Assembly: GCA_013416445.1 (NCBI GenBank)
Contig: JACCER010000001.1
Location: forward strand, 186,001 to 250,000
Reading direction: 5' to 3'
DNA length: 64,000 bases
DNA from: Alcaligenaceae bacterium
Lineage (GTDB): Bacteria > Pseudomonadota > Gammaproteobacteria > Burkholderiales > Burkholderiaceae_B
Shown here: positions 9,047 through 18,966 of the stretch, one piece after another
How positions within the stretch are numbered: position 1 is the first letter of the stretch
Layout of the letters: each line of letters opens with the position of its first letter
Made by a program: the position numbers and the translations under genes
Notes under the pieces: generated by a model
What the model was told of the DNA's origin: nothing
Databases searched by the model: none
What the model saw: the letters and a program-made list of their open reading frames with translations, nothing else

Positions 9047-9805
9047 ATGCGTATATTGGTGTCAAACGATGATGGCTACAATGCCGCTGGTATTGAAGCG
9101 CTGGTTGGCGCCTTGCAGGGGTTGGGCGATCTGACCATAGTCGCTCCCGAAACCAATTGCAGCGGGTCATCCAATTCGCTTACCCTGAATCGGCCATTGT
9201 CGGTGCGGCAAGCGTCTAACGGTTACTACTATGTGAATGGTACCCCTTCCGATTGTGTGCATATCGCCCTGACCGGTCTGCTCGATTTCCGTCCCGACCT
9301 GGTGGTTTCCGGCATCAACAACGGCGCCAACATGGGTGACGATACCCTGTATTCAGGCACAGTGGCGGCAGCGACTGAAGGTTATCTGTTTGGCATCCCG
9401 GCCATCGCTTTTTCACTGGTCAAGAAAGGTTGGGAACATCTCGACGCCGCAGCGCGTATCGCACGGCAATTGGTGCAAAGGCAAATTGCCAGTCCGCTGG
9501 CTGGCAACGTGTTGTTGAATGTGAACATTCCATCGGTACCTTACGAAGCAATACAAGAAGTCCGTGTGACCCGGCTGGGCAAACGGCATCCGTCTGAACC
9601 TGTAGTCAAAAGCAGCACGCCTTACGGTGAGCCAGTCTACTGGATAGGCCCGGTAGGCAGGGTGTCCGATTCAGCCCCCGATACCGATTTCGGCGCCATC
9701 GAACAACACGCTGTGTCGGTCACGCCTTTGCGACTTGACCTTACCAATTATGAACAGTTGCCTCCTATCAAAGATTGGGCAGGTCCGCTATGCGTAAGCC
9801 GGTAG
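9047..9805 (+). CDS. surE: 5'/3'-nucleotidase SurE
   Basis: A 252-residue survival protein E, a metal-dependent nucleoside-monophosphate phosphatase. The N-terminus [11 protein letters not shown] carries the two metal-binding aspartates. [10 protein letters not shown] and [18 protein letters not shown] are the other family signatures. The ATG at 9047 follows GGAAGAG; the longer reading frame from 8924 has no homologous sequence. It is the first gene of the surE-pcm-nlpD stress block, and its 3' end overlaps the pcm start by 16 nt. Confidence 0.96.
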   Translation: MRILVSNDDGYNAAGIEALVGALQGLGDLTIVAPETNCSGSSNSLTLNRPLSVRQASNGYYYVNGTPSDCVHIALTGLLDFRPDLVVSGINNGANMGDDTLYSGTVAAATEGYLFGIPAIAFSLVKKGWEHLDAAARIARQLVQRQIASPLAGNVLLNVNIPSVPYEAIQEVRVTRLGKRHPSEPVVKSSTPYGEPVYWIGPVGRVSDSAPDTDFGAIEQHAVSVTPLRLDLTNYEQLPPIKDWAGPLCVSR

Positions 9806-10605
9806 TCCCTTTTCCTTTTGCTAACGGCACGACCAATCGTTTTGGCCGCTCCAGTTTGGGCGGCGGGGTAACTGCTGCCAATAGCAATGCTCGGGTTTTT
9901 CCTCAAGGGCGCGCGGCGCCTGCCTCACCCGTTGTGCGCCATTCGTCAAGTATGGTCAATTTGGGTTTGAATTCCGACCGGTCACGTGGCATGATGATCC
10001 AGCGTTTGCGCAATCAAGGCATACAAGACGAGCGCGTGCTTGACGCCATGATGGCCGTGCCGCGCCACTTGTTCGTCGACGAAGGGCTGGCCAGTCGTGC
10101 CTACGAAGACGCGGCCTTACCCATAGGCCAGGGGCAAACCATTTCCCAACCTTGGGTCGTGGCCCGCATGATTTCCGTTGTATGCGAGAATCGCGTTCCG
10201 GTTAAAGTACTGGAAGTGGGCGCGGGCTGTGGCTACCAGGCGGCGGTACTGGCGCAGTTCGTTAAAGAAGTCCATGCTATTGAACGCATACGCAGTTTGT
10301 ACGAACTGGCCCGCGGCCACCTCAGGTTGCTCAAGTTGATAGCCCGTGTTCGTCTCGTTTTCGGGGACGGCATGGCAGGTTTGCCCGGGGTAGCGCCCTT
10401 TGATGCCATCATTGTCGCTGCCGCCGGTATTAAAATTCCCCAGGCGCTGCTCGAGCAGTTGGCCATTGGGGGCCGTTTAATTGCCCCAGAAGGGTCGACG
10501 GCGCAGCGATTGATACTGATAGAGCGCACGGGCCCGGCCACGTGGCGCCGCGAAGAACTCGAATCAGTCCGCTTTGTGCCGCTACGCGCTGGGACACAGT
10601 CTTAA
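9790..10605 (+). CDS. pcm: Protein-L-isoaspartate O-methyltransferase
   Basis: This enzyme uses S-adenosylmethionine to methylate isoaspartyl residues in damaged proteins so that they can be repaired. [26 protein letters not shown] and the SAM-binding [17 protein letters not shown] are diagnostic. At 271 residues it is about 55 longer than the common form because of an N-terminal extension rich in Gly, Ser, Asn and Ala. The core starts near [17 protein letters not shown], so a shorter start is possible. The chosen ATG overlaps the surE stop by 16 nt, which suggests translational coupling. Confidence 0.93.
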   Translation: MRKPVVPFPFANGTTNRFGRSSLGGGVTAANSNARVFPQGRAAPASPVVRHSSSMVNLGLNSDRSRGMMIQRLRNQGIQDERVLDAMMAVPRHLFVDEGLASRAYEDAALPIGQGQTISQPWVVARMISVVCENRVPVKVLEVGAGCGYQAAVLAQFVKEVHAIERIRSLYELARGHLRLLKLIARVRLVFGDGMAGLPGVAPFDAIIVAAAGIKIPQALLEQLAIGGRLIAPEGSTAQRLILIERTGPATWRREELESVRFVPLRAGTQS

Positions 10606-10622
10606 ATTTTCAGGAGAGTTCT

Positions 10623-11423
10623 ATGCATGCAGGGACGTTTCGGTCTACCGCTCTGATATTTGAATACCCGAAACGCACATCTCGTTATCTGGTGATTGCG
10701 GCAATGGTTGCCACCACTGCCCTGGCCGGTTGTGCGTCTCGCAGCACCAAGGCCCCAGTAACCGACATGTCGGCTGGCGGCACTATGGCGCCCGCCTCTG
10801 GCGGCACTTATATCGTCAAGCCGGGCGATACGCTGTATAAAATTTCGCAGGCCAATAATATTGATGCTGCAACCCTTGGCCGCTTGAACAATATCACTGA
10901 TCCCTCCCAGTTGCGGGTGGGGCAGGTGTTGCGTCTCGATGGCTCTGGCCCGGCTCCAGCTCCAGGTGCGGCGTCTCCGGCGCCAGTTGCTCCAAATGCT
11001 CCTATCGCTTCGGTTGCACCGGCTACGCCCACTGAAGCGCCGCGCGCCAGTGATGCCTCGGTCATTAACTGGGCGTGGCCAGCGTCGGGCAAAATCATCC
11101 AAGGCTTCAACGCCAATACCAAGGGCATCGACATCGCTGGGGCAACCGGTGAACCTGTGCATGCGGCAGCCGACGGCAAGGTCATGTATGCAGGCAATGG
11201 CGTGCGTGGCCTGGGCAACCTGATACTGCTGGGGCACTCCGATGGCTTCATCACTGCCTATGCGCATAACCAGACCTTGCTGGTAAAAACAGGTGAACAA
11301 ATAGCCAAAGGTGCAAAAATAGCGTCCATAGGTCAAACCGATACCACTTCGCCGCGCCTGCACTTCGAAATCCGCCGTCGGGGTACACCGGTCAATCCCT
11401 TGTCCTACCTGCCGCCCAGGTGA
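10623..11423 (+). CDS. nlpD: NlpD-type lipoprotein, LysM plus degenerate M23 domain
   Basis: A 266-residue outer-membrane lipoprotein with lipobox LAGC (Cys37), one LysM domain (TYIVKPGDTLYKISQ, about 62-107), an Ala/Pro-rich linker and a C-terminal LytM domain (about 150-262). In active M23 enzymes the metal ligands are a His in HxxxD and an HxH pair. Here they read KGIDIAG and RLHFEIR, so the first His and one of the pair are missing. That matches the known non-enzymatic NlpD, which activates the amidase AmiC at the division septum. The start at 10623 follows CAGGAGAG. Third gene of surE-pcm-nlpD; in many relatives rpoS comes next, but not here. Confidence 0.93.
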   Translation: MHAGTFRSTALIFEYPKRTSRYLVIAAMVATTALAGCASRSTKAPVTDMSAGGTMAPASGGTYIVKPGDTLYKISQANNIDAATLGRLNNITDPSQLRVGQVLRLDGSGPAPAPGAASPAPVAPNAPIASVAPATPTEAPRASDASVINWAWPASGKIIQGFNANTKGIDIAGATGEPVHAAADGKVMYAGNGVRGLGNLILLGHSDGFITAYAHNQTLLVKTGEQIAKGAKIASIGQTDTTSPRLHFEIRRRGTPVNPLSYLPPR

Positions 11424-11448
11424 TACCAGCTTGCTTGTAGCGCAGTTT

Positions 11449-11484
11449 GTCGGATTACGCGCCTGACGGCGCTAATCCGGCCTA
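11449..11484. repeat. REP-like palindrome copy 2
   Basis: CGGATTA-C-GCGCC pairs with GGCGC-TAATCCG around TGAC, and CCTAC follows. It has the same orientation and bulged C as copy 1. It lies in the tandem gap after nlpD, where rpoS is found in many related genomes. Confidence 0.85.
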
Positions 11485-11607
11485 CGGGTTCAACGGAGGA
11501 TGTGGCGGCATGAAATCAATTGAAAGGAATTCATTTTGGCTGAAACAGATCAGAAACGGCCTTGATTGCACAATGAGGCCTCATCACCGTTAAAAGGAAG
11601 TCTCATC

Positions 11608-12246
11608 ATGCAACGCTCAATTTCTTCTGTATCCGTTAAGCTTGCTACCCTTACCGCCGCCTTGGCGTTGTGCGGTGCTGCTTATGCGACAACCGGCACG
11701 CCGGCGCCTGCTCCGATGGCAGTGGCGCAAACCGCCAGCAGTACGGTGGCATCTGACACCACAGGTAACATGCGCGGACATCACCATAAATCGGGCGAGC
11801 ACCACAAGGGTATGCGTCATCACATGGCCGATGCCGCCATGTGGGTGCCTGGCTATGGTCCGCTCAATGCCAAATTTGTAGATTCGCTAGCCCTGACCGA
11901 CAGCCAGTCTCAATTGCTCAAGGACGCTCAGGCCGAGCAAAAGGCAAGCCGCAGCGCACAACGAGACGCCATGAAATCGGCCCGGGCCGATAAACTGCAG
12001 CAAATCAAGGGCGGGAAAATCGATCCGCACGCAGCGTTGAAGCAGTCTGAAGAAACTCGCCAGCAAGCTCAAGCCGAGCGCAACAAAATCGACGGTAAGT
12101 GGCTGGCCGTGTGGGACGCCCTGGATGCTGGACAGCAGCAAAAAATTACAGCCAATCTGAACGAGCGCACTGAAAAATTCGCCAAACGCGCTGAAGAGCG
12201 CAAGCAACGTCACGACCAACGCGCCGCAGCCAAGCTCGCGTCGTAA
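11608..12246 (+). CDS. Spy/CpxP-like periplasmic protein, histidine-rich
   Basis: A 212-residue exported protein. A clear signal peptide ends at AYA (residue 27). After a Pro/Ala linker comes a His-rich stretch with HHHKSGEHHKGMRHH, then a charged, Gln- and Lys-rich helical part beginning SLALTDSQSQLLKDAQAEQ. That is the LTxxQ pattern of the Spy/CpxP family of periplasmic stress chaperones and metal-responsive proteins. The match is to overall pattern, so the assignment is moderate. The His cluster suggests metal binding, as inference. The ATG at 11608 follows AAAAGGAAG. Free-standing between nlpD and rlmD. Confidence 0.65.
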   Translation: MQRSISSVSVKLATLTAALALCGAAYATTGTPAPAPMAVAQTASSTVASDTTGNMRGHHHKSGEHHKGMRHHMADAAMWVPGYGPLNAKFVDSLALTDSQSQLLKDAQAEQKASRSAQRDAMKSARADKLQQIKGGKIDPHAALKQSEETRQQAQAERNKIDGKWLAVWDALDAGQQQKITANLNERTEKFAKRAEERKQRHDQRAAAKLAS

Positions 12247-12333
12247 GGCCTCCGAAGACATGTCATCCTCCCGGCTCGACTTACCGCCCGGAGGATGGCA
12301 AAATTCGGGCCTGAATCTTTGGATACCCGAATA

Positions 12334-13650
12334 ATGACCCTAGAAGTATTGGATATCGAATCTCTCGACCTCGAGGCGCGCGGCGTTGCGCGCCGCGAGG
12401 GCAAAGTGGTTTTTGTTGAAGGGGCCTTGCCTGGCGAAAAAGTACGTGCCCGCATCGTCAGGTCCAAGCCCAGTTTCGATACCGCGCGTATTGAAAAAAT
12501 CATTAAGTCATCATCGCAGCGGGTGGAGCCCGGTTGTCCGCACTTTGGCATGTGCGGCGGTTGCGCCATGCAGCACCTTGATGCGGCAGCCCAGGTGGCC
12601 ATCAAGCAGCGGGTGTTGGAAGACTCGCTGTGGCATATAGGGAAGGTACGGCCTGCCACGATCATGCCGCCTTTGCATGGCCCTACCTGGGGCTACCGCT
12701 ATCGTGCCCGCCTGTCGGTGCGCGCAGTCAGGAAAAAAGGCGTGGTGCTGGTGGGTTTCCGCGAGCGTCGCGGCAGTTATGTGGCCGATATCAAAGAATG
12801 TCGTGTGTTGCCGCCGCATGTTTCCAATATGCTATTGCCTTTGCGCGATCTGATTGGGGCTTTTGCTCAGCCTGACCGCATTCCCCAGATAGAAGTGGCC
12901 GTTGGTGACCAGACCACGGTTTTGTTGTTGCGCCACATGGAACCGCTAACCAGCGCTGACATTACCTTGCTGCGTGAGTTTGGTGAACGGCACAATGTGA
13001 CTTGGTGGCTACAGCCCAAGGGCCCGGAAACCATTCATCCGCTCGACCCGGCCGATATCGATAAACTGGCCTACACCTTGCCGGAATACGGCCTGCGCAT
13101 GCCGTATCGGCCCACTGACTTTACTCAGGTCAACTATGAAATCAATCGCGTATTGATCTCCAAGGCCTTGGGCCTGCTGGATCTTCAGGCAACAGACAAG
13201 GTAGCTGACCTGTTTTGCGGTCTGGGCAATTTCACCTTGCCACTGGCAACCAAAGTGGCTAGTGTGGTGGGCATAGAAGGCAGCAGCACGCTGACCGAAA
13301 GGGCGCTTGAAGCTGCGCGTCTGCACGGTCTGGATCAGCGCACCCGTTTTGCCACCTTGAATCTATTCGAGGTCGATGTGCAATGGTTGCGCGAACTAGG
13401 TTATTTCGACCGTATTCTGATCGATCCTCCGCGCGAAGGGGCTGAAGCCGTTGCCCGCGCTTTGGTTGCCTTAAATACAGATGAACGTCCAAAACGTATC
13501 GTCTATGTATCTTGCAGTCCTGGTACCCTGGCGCGCGACGCAGGCATTCTGGTTAACGAGGGTGGATATAAGTTGCGCAGCGCCGGCGTCGTCAACATGT
13601 TCCCGCATACGGGGCATGTTGAGTCGATAGCGGTGTTTGATGCGTTGTGA
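12334..13650 (+). CDS. rlmD: 23S rRNA (uracil-C5)-methyltransferase RlmD
   Basis: RlmD (RumA) makes m5U1939 in 23S rRNA. The 438-residue protein has an N-terminal TRAM-like RNA-binding region, iron-sulfur cysteines at about 68, 74 and 77 in [10 protein letters not shown] with a fourth in KECRVL, the SAM-binding [16 protein letters not shown], and the nucleophile motif [12 protein letters not shown]. The ATG at 12334 gives the normal N-terminus [17 protein letters not shown]. An in-frame ATG at 12295 sits directly against GGAGG with no spacing, so it is less likely but not excluded. Confidence 0.93.
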   Translation: MTLEVLDIESLDLEARGVARREGKVVFVEGALPGEKVRARIVRSKPSFDTARIEKIIKSSSQRVEPGCPHFGMCGGCAMQHLDAAAQVAIKQRVLEDSLWHIGKVRPATIMPPLHGPTWGYRYRARLSVRAVRKKGVVLVGFRERRGSYVADIKECRVLPPHVSNMLLPLRDLIGAFAQPDRIPQIEVAVGDQTTVLLLRHMEPLTSADITLLREFGERHNVTWWLQPKGPETIHPLDPADIDKLAYTLPEYGLRMPYRPTDFTQVNYEINRVLISKALGLLDLQATDKVADLFCGLGNFTLPLATKVASVVGIEGSSTLTERALEAARLHGLDQRTRFATLNLFEVDVQWLRELGYFDRILIDPPREGAEAVARALVALNTDERPKRIVYVSCSPGTLARDAGILVNEGGYKLRSAGVVNMFPHTGHVESIAVFDAL

Positions 13651-13720
13651 TACAGGGCGGTGGAATAGATGTATAGCGTTTAACAGGCGTGTACTTGCCT
13701 GATGGGCATGTGCTGGTTCT

Positions 13721-13787
13721 ATAGACACGCGTTTGTTCTGTAAACACGCGTTTACTCAATAAGCACACATTTACTCAATAAACACGC
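13721..13787. repeat. Tandem 20-bp repeat, about 3.4 copies
   Basis: Successive units are ATAGACACGCGTTTGTTCTG, TAAACACGCGTTTACTCAAT and AAGCACACATTTACTCAAT, then a partial AAACACGC. The unit is 19-20 bp, and the array directly abuts the left arm of the long inverted repeat. Confidence 0.8.
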
Positions 13788-13788
13788 A

Positions 13789-13947
13789 TGCTGGCTGTGC
13801 TGGGATGGTTTTTGCTCCCCTTCGCCGGTTTGGCGCCCTGCGGCGCCAAACATCGCTTAGTCTTGCTCGTCCGCGCCTGCGCGCTCCCTTCGCCTACGAC
13901 TCGCTCGGCTACGGAAGTCGCTGCAAACCATCCCAGCACAGCCAGCA
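13789..13947. repeat. Long inverted-repeat element 1, 23-bp perfect arms
   Basis: The left arm (13789-13811) starts TGCTGGCTGTGCTGGGATGG; the right arm (13925-13947) is its exact reverse complement. The 113-nt interior contains a second perfect hairpin, GTTTGGCGCC-CTGC-GGCGCCAAAC (13828-13851), and a weaker CGACT/AGTCG pair. The whole can fold into one branched structure. It is the first of three elements with the same architecture. Confidence 0.85.
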
Positions 13948-14006
13948 CGCTGCAATCTGAGCGGGCGTGGTGTTATTACTACCGTGATGTGTCGGGGCTA
14001 GGCTGG

Positions 14007-14027
14007 TCCGGCGCGCAGAGCGCCGGA
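14007..14027. repeat. GC-rich palindrome before the argH 3' end
   Basis: TCCGGCGC-GCAGA-GCGCCGGA is a perfect 8-bp stem with a 5-nt loop, 66 nt beyond the argH stop. There is no T-run, so it is at most a weak terminator. It may be a decayed relative of the REP-like palindrome. Confidence 0.55.
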
Positions 14028-14092
14028 TAGGGTCACGAGGAGCGTATCTTTCCAGCACCACGCAAACAGCGTCTACCTGACTCGTAAGTAAA

Positions 14093-15514
14093 CTATGCCC
14101 CAGTTTGTGCCAGAACCCGCTCGGCTTCTTCCTTGACCCGCGCGGGCGCTGTTCCGCCGATGTGGTTGCGGGCCGCCACTGAGCCTTCGAGCGTCAGCAC
14201 ACCGTAGATATCGTCCTCGATCAAGGCATGAAATTTTTGCAAATCAGCCAAAGGAAGATCGGCCAGATCGCAACCGCGCTGTTCGCATTCACGCACAGCA
14301 TGGGCAACCGTTTCGTGTGCATCACGGAAAGGCACGCCTTTCTTTACCAGGTAATCAGCCAGATCAGTAGCTGTGGCAAAGCCTTGCAACGCCGCTGCAC
14401 GCATGGCTTCGGCCTTGACCTTTATGCCACCCACCATATCCACAAATATAGTCAGCGTATCGCGTATGGTGTCGGCTGAATCGAATAGGCCTTCTTTATC
14501 TTCCTGATTGTCTTTGTTGTAGGCTAGCGGCTGACCCTTCATGAGCGTAAGCAGCGCGATCAGGTGGCCATTGACACGGCCCGTTTTGCCGCGCGCCAAT
14601 TCCGGCACATCGGGGTTTTTCTTCTGCGGCATAATGGAACTGCCAGTGCAGAAACGATCGGCCAGATCTATGAAACCAATGCGCGGGCTCATCCAGAGCA
14701 CCAGTTCTTCAGATAAACGCGAAATATGCGTCATCACAAGAGCCGCTGCAGCACAAAATTCAATTGCGAAATCGCGGTCAGACACAGCATCGAGCGAGTT
14801 GCGGCAAACTTCGTCGAAACCCAGGGTGCGCGCAACGCGTTCGCGGTCTATGGGATAAGATGTGCCGGCCAGCGCCGCAGCGCCCAATGGCAGGCGGTTG
14901 ACACGCTTGCGGCAGTCGGCCAGGCGCTCGGCATCGCGCCCGAACATTTCGGCGTAGGCCAGCAAATGGTGGCCGAATGTGACAGGTTGGGCCACTTGCA
15001 AATGGGTAAAGCCGGGCAAGATGGTGGCGGCGTGTTCCAGAGCCAAGCCGGCCAGCTTATTGCGCAACTGATGCAGCAGGCCTATGGTGATATCAATTTC
15101 GTTGCGCAGCCACAGGCGGATATCGGTTGCCACCTGATCGTTGCGCGAGCGCCCCGTGTGCAGGCGCTTGCCGGCATCGCCTATTAGTTCGACCAGGCGC
15201 TTTTCAATATTCAGGTGCACGTCTTCAAGGTCGATAGACCAGTTAAACTGGCCGGCATTGATTTCTTCGAGTATTTGCGCCATGCCGCGTTCAATTTCGG
15301 CAAGGTCATCGTTGCTGATGATGCCTATTGAAGCCAGCATGTCGGCGTGGGCCAGCGAGCCCTGGATATCGAAGTTGGCCATGCGCTTATCGAAGGTAAC
15401 CGATGCGGTATAGCGCTTGACCAGATCGGAAACCGGCTCGGAAAAACGCGCGGACCAGGCCTGGGCCTTGTTTGCAAACTGATCTTGCAGAGTAGAAGAG
15501 GTATTTTTTGGCAT
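14093..15514 (-). CDS. argH: Argininosuccinate lyase
   Basis: ArgH (473 residues) splits argininosuccinate into arginine and fumarate, the last step of arginine synthesis. The family signature [12 protein letters not shown], the active-site region [15 protein letters not shown] and the tetrameric fumarase/aspartase-type fold pattern are all visible, and the length is normal. The ATG at 15514 starts [20 protein letters not shown]. The frame upstream to 15589 has no family sequence. The gene is single and divergent from the channel gene. Confidence 0.96.
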   Translation of the reverse strand: MPKNTSSTLQDQFANKAQAWSARFSEPVSDLVKRYTASVTFDKRMANFDIQGSLAHADMLASIGIISNDDLAEIERGMAQILEEINAGQFNWSIDLEDVHLNIEKRLVELIGDAGKRLHTGRSRNDQVATDIRLWLRNEIDITIGLLHQLRNKLAGLALEHAATILPGFTHLQVAQPVTFGHHLLAYAEMFGRDAERLADCRKRVNRLPLGAAALAGTSYPIDRERVARTLGFDEVCRNSLDAVSDRDFAIEFCAAAALVMTHISRLSEELVLWMSPRIGFIDLADRFCTGSSIMPQKKNPDVPELARGKTGRVNGHLIALLTLMKGQPLAYNKDNQEDKEGLFDSADTIRDTLTIFVDMVGGIKVKAEAMRAAALQGFATATDLADYLVKKGVPFRDAHETVAHAVRECEQRGCDLADLPLADLQKFHALIEDDIYGVLTLEGSVAARNHIGGTAPARVKEEAERVLAQTGA

Positions 15515-15647
15515 AGTGCCGTGATTATAAGGGACGCTGGCTCCAGGTAAAGTGGTCTGGTCGCAAATGCCTGAACGTATGGCATGCAAGCCCGCTACGT
15601 TATATTAACTACGATTCAAGCAACTCAATAAAGGCATCACGCAGGCA

Positions 15648-16901
15648 ATGCAAGAAAAAAACCCCTTGATTCTATGGATGGGCGATAACTGGATAAGCCA
15701 CAATATGCCCGACGCCGTGTGGGCGCAGGTGGCGCTTGGGCTGCTGGTGTTAGGCCTGCTGGTACTGGCAAGCAGTTGGATCGCGACCCGTGTGCTGGTC
15801 ACGGTGGCGCGCCGCATGCTGGCGGCTATCGGGCGCGATGACTGGTCCAAGGCACTGGTCAAGCGGCATGTGTTTCGCAGTCTAAGCTATGCGTTGCCCT
15901 TGCTGGTCATCATGGGAAATATTGGTGTCCTGCCCATTGATGAGAAGTACATTGACTTTATCGCCAGGGTGTTTTTATGTGGCGGGCTGATATTTTTGTT
16001 CATGGCCATCAGTGGCGTATTGTCGGCATGGCAAGATGTCTATTCCGCCAGCACCCGCGCCCAGACACGCTCGATCAAGGGCTACCTTGAATTGGCAAAA
16101 ATCGTGTTCTGGGCACTATGCCTGATCCTGATCATTTCCATACTGGTTAATCGCTCGCCGCTGTGGATGCTCTCGGGCCTGGGGGCTATATCAGCGGTGT
16201 TGTTGCTGGTGTTCAAAGACACGTTGTTGTCGTTTGTCGCCAGTACGCAAATGACCTCTAACGATATGCTGCGCATTGGCGACTGGATAGAAATGCCGCA
16301 GGCGGGCGCTGATGGCTTTGTCATCGATATGGCCTTGCATACAGTCAAGGTGCAAAACTGGGACAAAACAGTTACTACCATCCCCACGTATAAATTGTTT
16401 TCCGAAAGCTATCGCAACTGGCGCTACATGTTTGAATCCGGTGGGCGGCGCATCAAGCGCACTTTGCGTATCGACGCCAGCACCGTTCGTTTTCTGCGTG
16501 ATGACGAAATTGCCGAATTGAGCCGTTTTGCCTTGCTGAAAGACTATCTCGATGGCAAGCAGGACGAACTAGAGGCTAGCAACAGCGCCCTGGGTGCTTG
16601 GGCCGACCTCGACGTCAATCGGCGCCGCCTGACCAACCTGGGTACGTTCCGGGCCTATGGCATGGCTTACCTGCGCCAGCAGCCCGAGGTGCGCCAGGAT
16701 ATGCTGATGCTGGTGCGCATGATGGAACCCGAGTCTCAGGGTATACCTGTTGAAGTCTATTGTTTTGCCAACAATACGGCCTGGGCCGAGTACGAGCGCA
16801 TCCAGGGGAATATTTTTGATCATCTTGTGGCCATCCTGCCCGAGATGTCTTTACGCCTGTATCAGGCGCCGGCGGGCAGCGACTTTGCCAACATGCGATA
16901 A
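15648..16901 (+). CDS. YbdG-like small-conductance mechanosensitive channel
   Basis: A 417-residue MscS-family membrane protein. About five hydrophobic spans precede the pore-helix region GLGAISAVLLLVFKDTLLSF, followed by the beta-domain motif NDMLRIGDWIEMPQAGADG. The N-terminus and the 417-residue length match E. coli YbdG (MscM), which opens under membrane tension on hypo-osmotic shock. The ion-channel role is family knowledge. It is divergent from argH and separated by 26 nt from the PII gene downstream. Confidence 0.88.
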   Translation: MQEKNPLILWMGDNWISHNMPDAVWAQVALGLLVLGLLVLASSWIATRVLVTVARRMLAAIGRDDWSKALVKRHVFRSLSYALPLLVIMGNIGVLPIDEKYIDFIARVFLCGGLIFLFMAISGVLSAWQDVYSASTRAQTRSIKGYLELAKIVFWALCLILIISILVNRSPLWMLSGLGAISAVLLLVFKDTLLSFVASTQMTSNDMLRIGDWIEMPQAGADGFVIDMALHTVKVQNWDKTVTTIPTYKLFSESYRNWRYMFESGGRRIKRTLRIDASTVRFLRDDEIAELSRFALLKDYLDGKQDELEASNSALGAWADLDVNRRRLTNLGTFRAYGMAYLRQQPEVRQDMLMLVRMMEPESQGIPVEVYCFANNTAWAEYERIQGNIFDHLVAILPEMSLRLYQAPAGSDFANMR

Positions 16902-16915
16902 TTTTTGCTTTATAG

Positions 16916-17266
<351 letters not shown>

Positions 17267-17339
17267 CCGTAAATATTGGTTTGTTTTTATTGTTGAATTT
17301 TTATGCACGCTTGCAAACAAGCTGTGCTGAGGTATTGTA

Positions 17340-18965
17340 ATGAAACCGTTTAACTGGGAAAACCCGTATCACACAGCGCGTACGCCTTTGTTTGCACGCA
17401 ATGTGGTCTCTACATCGCATCCCCTGGCCGCACAGGCTGGATTGCGCATGTTGCTCAAGGGCGGCAATGCAGTCGATGCGGCGATTGCGGCCGCAGCCGC
17501 CATTGTTCTGGTCGAGCCGGTTTCTTGTGGTCTGGGCGGCGATTGCTTTGCCATACTCTGGGACGGTAAAGAACTCAAGGGCCTGAATTCTTCCGGTGTG
17601 GCGCCTGCCGCCTGGAATGTCGAATACTTCAAGCGCAAATACGGCGTCAACGAAAAAGGCCTGGCCAGCATGCCCATGCGCGGCTGGGATAGCGTTACCG
17701 TGCCTGGTGTCGTGGCTGGCTGGGCGACCATGCACGAAAAGTACGGCAAGCTGCCTTTCGAATCCTTATTCGAGCCGGCCATTGAAATCGCCGAGCGTGG
17801 CTTTTCGGTGCCGCCCGTTGTGCAACGCAAATGGACGGCAGCTGCCGCCGAACTCAAAGATCAGCCCGGCTTTGCCCAAGCTTTTATGCCGGAAGGACGT
17901 GCACCACATATTGGTGAATTATTTTCCTTGCCCGATGCGGCACGTACGCTCAAACTGATTGCACAAAGCAAGGGGCGCGAATTCTACGAAGGGGAACTGG
18001 CCGAAAAAATCGCTGCGTTCAGTAAAAGCTGTGGTGCAGCCATGACCCTCGAAGACTTGCGCAACTACCGCCCTGAGTGGGTTACTCCCATTTCCAAAGA
18101 CTATCGCGGCTATACGCTGCATGAAATCCCGCCCAATGGGCAGGGCATTGCAGCCCTGATGGCGCTGGGCATCCTGGAACATTTCGATGTGGCCGACCTG
18201 GCAGTCGATTCACTGGAATCCCAGCACCTGCAAATAGAGGCCATGAAACTGGCTTTTGCCGACTTATATCGCTATACCTCCGATGCGCGCAGCATGGAGG
18301 TAAGCCCCGAGCAAATGCTTGACGACGCTTATTTGGCCAGCCGCGCCAAACTGATCGATCGCAATCGCGCCACCCAGTTTGGGCCGGGCCGGCCTGCATC
18401 GGGGGGCACCATCTACCTGACCGCCGCCGACGAGAACGGCATGATGGTGTCGTTCATTCAATCCAACTATATGGGTTTTGGTTCTGGCGTGGTGGTGCCG
18501 GGCACTGGTATCAGCCTGCAGAACCGAGGTTATGGATTCTCCATGGATCCTGCCTCGCCCAATGTCGTCGAGGGCGGCAAGCGTCCCTTCCATACGATTA
18601 TTCCGGGTTTTCTCACACGTGATGGCGCACCCGTCATGAGCTTTGGCGTCATGGGTGGCGATATGCAGCCGCAAGGGCATGTGCAAACAGTGGTGCGCAT
18701 GCTTGACTACGATCAGCAGCCGCAGGCGGCATGTTGTGCTCCGCGCTGGAAGCTGAACCGCGACTTCACGCTAGATCTGGAATCTGGCATCAAGCACGAC
18801 ATAGCTGAAGGCCTGCAGGCCAAGGGGCATGTGCTCAAGGCGGTCGATGATCCCTATATGGATTTTGGTGCAGGGCAGTTCATTTGCCGCTTGTCCGACA
18901 GCGCTGAACAAGGCTATGTGGCCGCCAGCGACAGCCGCCGCGACGGCCAGGCAGTCGGTTTTTAG
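17340..18965 (+). CDS. ggt: Gamma-glutamyltransferase, YwrD-like
   Basis: An N-terminal-nucleophile hydrolase (541 residues) that splits gamma-glutamyl bonds, for example in glutathione. SHPLAAQAGLRMLLKGGNAV and EPVSCGLGGDCFA start the large subunit. The likely autoprocessing and catalytic Thr is in SGGTIYLTAAD, followed by SFIQSNYMGFGSGVVVPGTG. I see no signal peptide, so it is probably cytoplasmic, like the YwrD branch. Its stop codon is one base from the yaeQ start, so the two are co-transcribed. A possible partner 5-oxoprolinase is encoded at 30121-33753. Confidence 0.88.
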   Translation: MKPFNWENPYHTARTPLFARNVVSTSHPLAAQAGLRMLLKGGNAVDAAIAAAAAIVLVEPVSCGLGGDCFAILWDGKELKGLNSSGVAPAAWNVEYFKRKYGVNEKGLASMPMRGWDSVTVPGVVAGWATMHEKYGKLPFESLFEPAIEIAERGFSVPPVVQRKWTAAAAELKDQPGFAQAFMPEGRAPHIGELFSLPDAARTLKLIAQSKGREFYEGELAEKIAAFSKSCGAAMTLEDLRNYRPEWVTPISKDYRGYTLHEIPPNGQGIAALMALGILEHFDVADLAVDSLESQHLQIEAMKLAFADLYRYTSDARSMEVSPEQMLDDAYLASRAKLIDRNRATQFGPGRPASGGTIYLTAADENGMMVSFIQSNYMGFGSGVVVPGTGISLQNRGYGFSMDPASPNVVEGGKRPFHTIIPGFLTRDGAPVMSFGVMGGDMQPQGHVQTVVRMLDYDQQPQAACCAPRWKLNRDFTLDLESGIKHDIAEGLQAKGHVLKAVDDPYMDFGAGQFICRLSDSAEQGYVAASDSRRDGQAVGF

Positions 18966-18966
18966 C

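Larger units (their letters stand above)
13651..14092. other. 442-bp gene-free convergent junction rlmD/argH
   Basis: No believable coding region. It holds, in order, a short tandem repeat (13721-13787), a long inverted repeat with an internal hairpin (13789-13947) and a GC-rich palindrome (14007-14027), each listed separately. Both flanking genes end here. Confidence 0.8.

Noticed and set aside
13788-14030. 80-codon frame across inverted-repeat element 1
   Set aside because: It is read through both arms of the palindrome; no ribosome-binding site and no protein-like composition.
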